Below are positions 60,409 through 64,000 of a stretch of 64,000 nt of DNA, piece after piece. Source of the stretch: Ignatzschineria larvae DSM 13226 (GTDB lineage Bacteria > Pseudomonadota > Gammaproteobacteria > Cardiobacteriales > Wohlfahrtiimonadaceae). Every line of letters starts with the position of its first letter. The first letter of the stretch is position 1. Made by a program: the position numbers and the translations under genes. The notes beneath the pieces are model-generated. The model was not told the DNA's origin. It made no database searches and saw only the letters and a list, made by a program, of their open reading frames with translations. The stretch lies in NCBI RefSeq assembly GCF_038500265.1, contig NZ_CP150637.1:1649001-1713000 (forward strand), written 5' to 3'.

Positions 60409-61063
60409 ATATTTTCTCAAAATCCATTTTCTTAAAGGAACTACATTCATCGGGTTACAAGCTTAATGAAATTCAGTTCAAACCAAATGACACAACAGAG
60501 TGTTTTCAACACAAAAAGGCACTACATTGTTTAATTACTAAAAATAATATCAAATTATTATGCATGACGGTTTTACAATCACGTAAATTAACGTAAATAA
60601 ACATTTTTTATAAACCTTCTGCCATTATCTAGCATTTCCAGAAAAAATACTTCCATAAATATATAAAATATTTCACTAAACAGAATCATCGATTCAGCCT
60701 TTAACTACAACATATACATAATATTGATGCTCTATAGCCCATATAAGGAGAATACATCCATGTAATTTCTGAATAAGCTATTAGAAAATTCATACTGATG
60801 AGATAATAAACAGATAGTGATTTAAAATCCTCTAGATGCTTTCTCGAGGGAGCTTTTGAGAATATATTGTATTTTGATAATAAAAATCATAACTGCCCTA
60901 GATAATGCTGTCTAAGCTATTATCTAGAATAAAAACGGATTAAATTATAGTGAAATTGGTTTTAAATTATTAAGTGAAAATATTTGCTAGCTTGTAAGAA
61001 CCTTCATCCTATAATGATTGGGACTTTTCTTAAACCGGAATGACTATAGTATAAATAGAACTA
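60409..61063. other. AT-rich region upstream of the giant gene
   Basis: About 650 bp between the giant gene and the IS. It must hold the giant gene promoter. A 10-bp direct repeat (ACGTAAATTA ACGTAAATAA) lies at 60581-60600, about 180 bp before the start, and could be a regulator site. The 60946-61048 element lies at the far end. No open frame was seen. Confidence 0.5.
60946..61048 (+). repeat. 103-bp short relative of the MITE-like family
   Basis: Left end TATAGTGAAATTGGTTTTAA; right end, reverse complemented, TATAGTCATTCCGGTTTAAG. The terminal repeats match the family, but the interior lacks the GATGCCGG hairpin and is unrelated. It lies 15 bp from the IS element. Confidence 0.65.
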
Positions 61064-61779
61064 GGGACTGACATAGATAACACCTTTTAAGGTATTATTT
61101 ATGTTATGAGAAAAAGTAGACTAAGCCAACAAAAACAGACTAAATTAATGGAGCATTTCATCGCAGGAACTACTGCTCGATGTGTTGCTGAAATTGTCGG
61201 TGTTAATCGTAATATAGCGATTTATTATTATCATCGTTTACACCTCTTAATATTTGCTTATCACAAACAATTTGAAGCGAAGTTATTTGATGGAAAAATT
61301 GAAGTTGATAAATCTTATTTTGGTGGGATTCGCAAAGGAAAAAGAGGGCAAGGATCAACAGGTAAAATCCCCGTATTTGGACTGTTAGAGAATAGGGAAA
61401 AGGTTTACACAAAAGTTATTCCTAATGCTAAATCAGAGACACTTATTCCGATTATTGAGGGAAAGGTAATTCCTGATCATATCGTGTATTCGGATTCTTT
61501 TAAAAGTTATAATGTGCTCGATGTGAGTGAGTTTAAACATTATCGAATTAATCATAATAAACGGTTTGCAAAATCACATAATCATATTAATGGTATTGAG
61601 AATTTCTGAAATCAAGCCAAACGATATATGAGAAAATTTAACGGTATTCCTAAAGAGAATTTTGAGCTATTTTTAAAGGAATTTTGGTGAAAATTTAATA
61701 TTCCTAATTATAAAGAGCAACTAAGCCAGTTCAAATCAAGGGTTAAAGGTAATTTAAACTAGCTTATCTATGTCAGCCC
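61064..61779 (+). mobile_element. IS1595-family (IS1016-like) insertion sequence, inactive
   Basis: About 716 bp bounded by imperfect inverted repeats, GGGACTGACATAGATAA at the left and TTATCTATGTCAGCCC at the right. The size and the transposase type fit the IS1016 group. Flanking 8-mers (TAGAACTA and TAGGAAGA) are only partly alike, so a target duplication is not clear. Its ends differ from those of the MITE-like family. Confidence 0.8.
61106..61762 (+). pseudogene. IS1595-family transposase with two in-frame stops
   Basis: The frame encodes about 218 residues if two TGA codons (61607-61609 and 61688-61690) are read through. Features are an N-terminal HTH region (GTTARCVAEIVGVNR), EVDKSYFGGIRKGKRG with the first Asp, VYSDSFKSYN with the second, and HINGIENF near the third catalytic position. 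The first TGA falls where relatives have Trp (IENFW), and the second follows KEFW. TGA ends other genes here (for example at 15358 and 15900), so recoding is unlikely and the gene is dead. Confidence 0.85.
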
Positions 61780-61832
61780 TAGGAAGAATATACTTACACG
61801 ACAGTTTATCAAGAAATGAATTAAACAAAGTA

Positions 61833-62240
61833 CTAACGCTTAAAAAAATTGACCAACTTCATTCCCACTAGCATCGCAATCACAAAGATCACACCTTCCC
61901 ATAATCCGCGACCTAACAGAACAAAGGCGGGGCCTGGGCAAATTCCCACTAATCCCCAACCGACACCGAAGATTAAGCCGCCAACAATCAGATCTCGGTT
62001 GATTTTACTATTCATCGGGAAATTTAGAGGATCACCGGTCAATGTTCGCTTTAGGCGACGGGCAATGACTACACCTATAGTAGATACCGCTAAAGCACCC
62101 ACCATTACCCATAAAAGCGCAGGATTCCAATCCCCGAAAGGATCTAAGAAACCTTGTACTACCGCGGGGTTCGCCATTCCTGAATAGAGTAATCCTAGAC
62201 CAAAGAGAAGCCCTGATACAAAAGCGATTAATAGACGCAT
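61833..62240 (-). CDS. YeeE/YedE-type membrane protein, second half (PmpB/DUF6691-like)
   Basis: 135 residues with four hydrophobic segments. Family features are FGLGLLYSGMANPAVVQGFLD at the start and FGVGWGLVGICPGPAFVLLG with the conserved Cys in GICPGP. Such half-size proteins pair with a PmpA-like partner and are related to TsuA thiosulfate transporters; a role in import of sulfur compounds is inferred. It starts 1 bp after the partner's stop. Confidence 0.88.
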   Translation of the reverse strand: MRLLIAFVSGLLFGLGLLYSGMANPAVVQGFLDPFGDWNPALLWVMVGALAVSTIGVVIARRLKRTLTGDPLNFPMNSKINRDLIVGGLIFGVGWGLVGICPGPAFVLLGRGLWEGVIFVIAMLVGMKLVNFFKR

Positions 62241-62241
62241 C

Positions 62242-62661
62242 TTAACCCCCCATCAAATGTTTTAAGACAAACACAGAGACACCGCCGGCAACCATAAAGA
62301 TCACTGTAATCACTAATGACCCTGGTGCTAAACGCGCAATACCGCAAACACTATGGCCACTCGTGCAGCCTGAACCCATTGCTGATCCTACGCCGACTAG
62401 AAGCCCACCGCCGATTAAAAGTGGTAATGAGGAGGTCACTTCAACTTCAGGTAATGCGCCAAAAATCAGATAATAGATTGAAGGTGACAGTAGTAAACCA
62501 ATCATAAAGAGCACGCGCCAGTCTGTTATTCCTCGGCGACTTAATAGGTTAGTCGCAATACCGCTCACCCCCATAATACGCCCAAGGCCAAGCAGAAAGA
62601 GCGCCGCAGCGAACCCAATAAAAAGCCCGCCAATCAGAGCGGGTTATGAAAACAGTGACAT
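62242..62661 (-). pseudogene. YeeE/YedE-type membrane protein, first half (PmpA-like), with early in-frame stop
   Basis: The full frame from the ATG at 62659-62661 (GGGAG upstream) reads MSLFS, then TAA at 62644-62646, then PALIGGLFIGFAAALFLLGLGRIMGVSGIATNLL and on to the normal end. The part after the stop is typical for the family, including SAMGSGCTSGHSVCGIARL with the conserved Cys. Internal start at 62574 would give 110 residues but lose the first helix. It may be a nonsense mutation, a sequencing error, or start from a non-ATG codon after the TAA. Confidence 0.65.
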
Positions 62662-62670
62662 AAATAAATA

Positions 62671-62979
62671 CTACTCCCTAGGACAAAATAATCGATAAAT
62701 AACCTCAAGTAATATGAGTACTTTAGGATCTTCCACTGAATAGTAGATCCACTTACCATCTCGACGGGTTTTAACAAGATTATCTGCTCGTAAGACGCCT
62801 AATTGCTGAGAAAGTGTCGGTTGTTGAATGCCGGTAATCTCTTCTAGCATCGATACGGTATACTCCCCTTTGCTTAAATGACAAAGTAGCAGTAGCCGAT
62901 CTTCATTACCAAAACGCTTTAAAAATTGCGTTGCCTCCCATGCACCCTTTTGCATCTCTTCGATATCCAACTTTTTCAT
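62671..62979 (-). CDS. ArsR-family regulator of the BigR/SqrR/YgaV sulfide-sensor type
   Basis: 102 residues with a winged helix (recognition part IQQPTLSQQLGVLRADNLVKTRR). Two cysteines, C33 in LLLCHLSKGE and C99 in YRLFCPRE, are at the positions of the redox pair of BigR and SqrR, which form a polysulfide bridge in response to reactive sulfur. It lies 9 bp before the PmpA-like gene on the same strand. Most likely it represses this small operon until sulfide or persulfide appears. Metal sensing is less likely because the usual ligand sets are missing. Confidence 0.87.
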   Translation of the reverse strand: MKKLDIEEMQKGAWEATQFLKRFGNEDRLLLLCHLSKGEYTVSMLEEITGIQQPTLSQQLGVLRADNLVKTRRDGKWIYYSVEDPKVLILLEVIYRLFCPRE

Positions 62980-63217
62980 TTCTCTTCCCTAAAGATGAAC
63001 CCTCATATTGCTCAATATAAATCCATCCATCATTATATATAAAAATAATCTATTTAAAAGTAATTTGTAACAATCAACCACTTCTTATGAACCAAGCTCT
63101 GTTTCTAATAATATCTACAATAGATATCACATTAATACTATATAAATAGTCACATACCATAAATGCGTCTTCACTAAGTCACATTCTATACATTTTGACT
63201 CTCTAATCCTGTACTAT

Positions 63218-63664
63218 TTAAGATTCTAACGGCTCAAATAATGCGATATAAGCCTCATATCCTTCTTCTGCCAATTGATCTTTTGGAATAAAGCGTAATG
63301 CTGCCGAGTTAATACAATAGCGCAACCCACCGAGTTCCTGAGGACCATCTTCAAAAACATGCCCTAAGTGGGAGTCTGCGGTTTGACTCCGAACCTCGGT
63401 TCGATGATAACCATAAGAGAAATCCTCGTTCTCAATAATCTCTTCTTCTTTGAGGGGTTTCGCAAAAGCAGGCCAACCACAGCCGGCATCAAATTTGTCT
63501 TTAGAAGAGAATAGTGCTTCCCCTGAAACGATATCCACATAAATCCCCTCTTCAAAATGTTGATCATATTCATTCTTGAAAGGTGGCTCTGTCCCATTTT
63601 CCTGAGTGACATAATATTGCATCTCTGTTAAACGTTTTTTTAAATCATCTTTTTTATGCGTCAT
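63218..63664 (-). CDS. msrB: Peptide methionine (R)-S-oxide reductase
   Basis: 148 residues, one MsrB domain. It repairs the R form of methionine sulfoxide in proteins using thioredoxin. The catalytic Cys is C117 in [11 protein letters not shown] and the resolving Cys C62 in [17 protein letters not shown] and the SEALF-like strand are present. The two zinc CxxC pairs of many MsrB proteins are missing, as in the zinc-free form. AAGGGG lies before the ATG. Monocistronic. Confidence 0.95.
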   Translation of the reverse strand: MTHKKDDLKKRLTEMQYYVTQENGTEPPFKNEYDQHFEEGIYVDIVSGEALFSSKDKFDAGCGWPAFAKPLKEEEIIENEDFSYGYHRTEVRSQTADSHLGHVFEDGPQELGGLRYCINSAALRFIPKDQLAEEGYEAYIALFEPLES

Positions 63665-64000
63665 ACCGTTTTCCCCTTATTAAATTTTAAGCTATTTCTG
63701 ATAGTCATTGATCAATAGATCACTGGTTTATCTGAGTTTCTATGTAATAGCACGATATACTCATGCCTTCGGTAGACTTTACAATATTTTAAATAACAAT
63801 AAAACACTCTATCAGCGTCCTTTCAATTTATATTTTTTGTTAATTTTCAAAAAGTAACGCAACAACTATTTGAAAATAAAACATATACTATATTATGAGG
63901 GTTCATCCGTAGAATCATAAAACAATCCCTACAATATCCGTTATACTTTGCTTTTAATTTCTATTTTTATAACGCATAAATATGCGAAAGGAGAATACAT
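63665..64000. other. Gene-free region to the window edge
   Basis: 336 bp of AT-rich sequence upstream of msrB, holding its promoter and probably that of a plus-strand gene starting at the edge. Nothing else supportable was seen. Confidence 0.5.
63987..64000 (+). promoter_or_regulatory. Ribosome binding site of a gene starting at the window edge
   Basis: AAAGGAG, 5 bases and then AT as the last two bases. If the next base is G, a plus-strand gene starts at 63999. Confidence 0.5.

Noticed and set aside
61106-61762. TGA read as tryptophan
   Set aside because: Other genes here end with TGA (the phosphoesterase at 15358 and epmC at 15900), and Trp is written TGG throughout, so the transposase is simply broken.
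61064-61779. The IS as the driver of the MITE-like family
   Set aside because: Its terminal repeats (GGGACTGACATAGATAA) do not match the TATAGTAA ends of the repeats.

Overview
The window looks like chromosome of a Gram-negative gammaproteobacterium with moderate-to-low GC. EpmC (so far a gammaproteobacterial EF-P modification enzyme), RhtA, PurB of 456 residues, class Ia NrdAB and a cyanide-insensitive-type cytochrome bd all read like that class. The overall style (many small-molecule exporters, CIO-type bd oxidase, a giant surface protein) would fit the Ignatzschineria/Wohlfahrtiimonas neighbourhood, but that genus guess is inference only.

Layout. 1-3.0 kb: elongator tRNA-Met and a cydA-cydB-DUF2474 oxidase operon (minus strand). 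3.2-7 kb: a MocR-type regulator, a membrane-anchored Mrr-like nuclease and a HutD/Ves protein. 7-16.4 kb: glmS, bioB, nrdA-nrdB, a YfcE-like phosphoesterase and epmC. 17-21.6 kb: a run of exporters (two EamA/DMT proteins, one clearly RhtA; a two-subunit SMR pair; an ArgO-like LysE exporter). 21.8-27.7 kb: purB with a DUF423 gene, an ArsC-like protein, thiamine pyrophosphokinase with a GNAT-GT9 fusion gene, and ppa. 28-60.4 kb: a two-gene minus-strand unit that fills half the window, made of a gene of about 28.6 kb encoding a secreted protein of about 9,544 residues built from about 76 Ig-like repeats, directly followed (TAA-ATG, no spacer) by a 1,224-residue outer-membrane beta-barrel protein. 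60.4-64 kb: a decayed IS1595/IS1016-like element, a YeeE/YedE (PmpAB-like) sulfur transport pair under an ArsR-type dithiol regulator, and msrB.

Two things stand out. First, the giant gene carries three layers of internal repetition: diverged domains of about 108 residues, an array of 13 nearly identical 336-bp units, and a 5,820-bp tandem duplication containing exactly 18 domains. Its C-terminus is a shortened, degenerate OmpA-like segment, and its partner gene encodes a barrel, so the pair looks like a giant surface fibre or adhesin with its own outer-membrane companion. Second, intergenic regions hold seven copies of a 164-189 bp element with imperfect terminal inverted repeats beginning TATAGTAA, a conserved internal hairpin and no coding capacity, plus a 103-bp relative and end fragments. 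This is a MITE-like family resembling in design the Correia elements of Neisseria. No CRISPR array, prophage or rRNA operon was seen.
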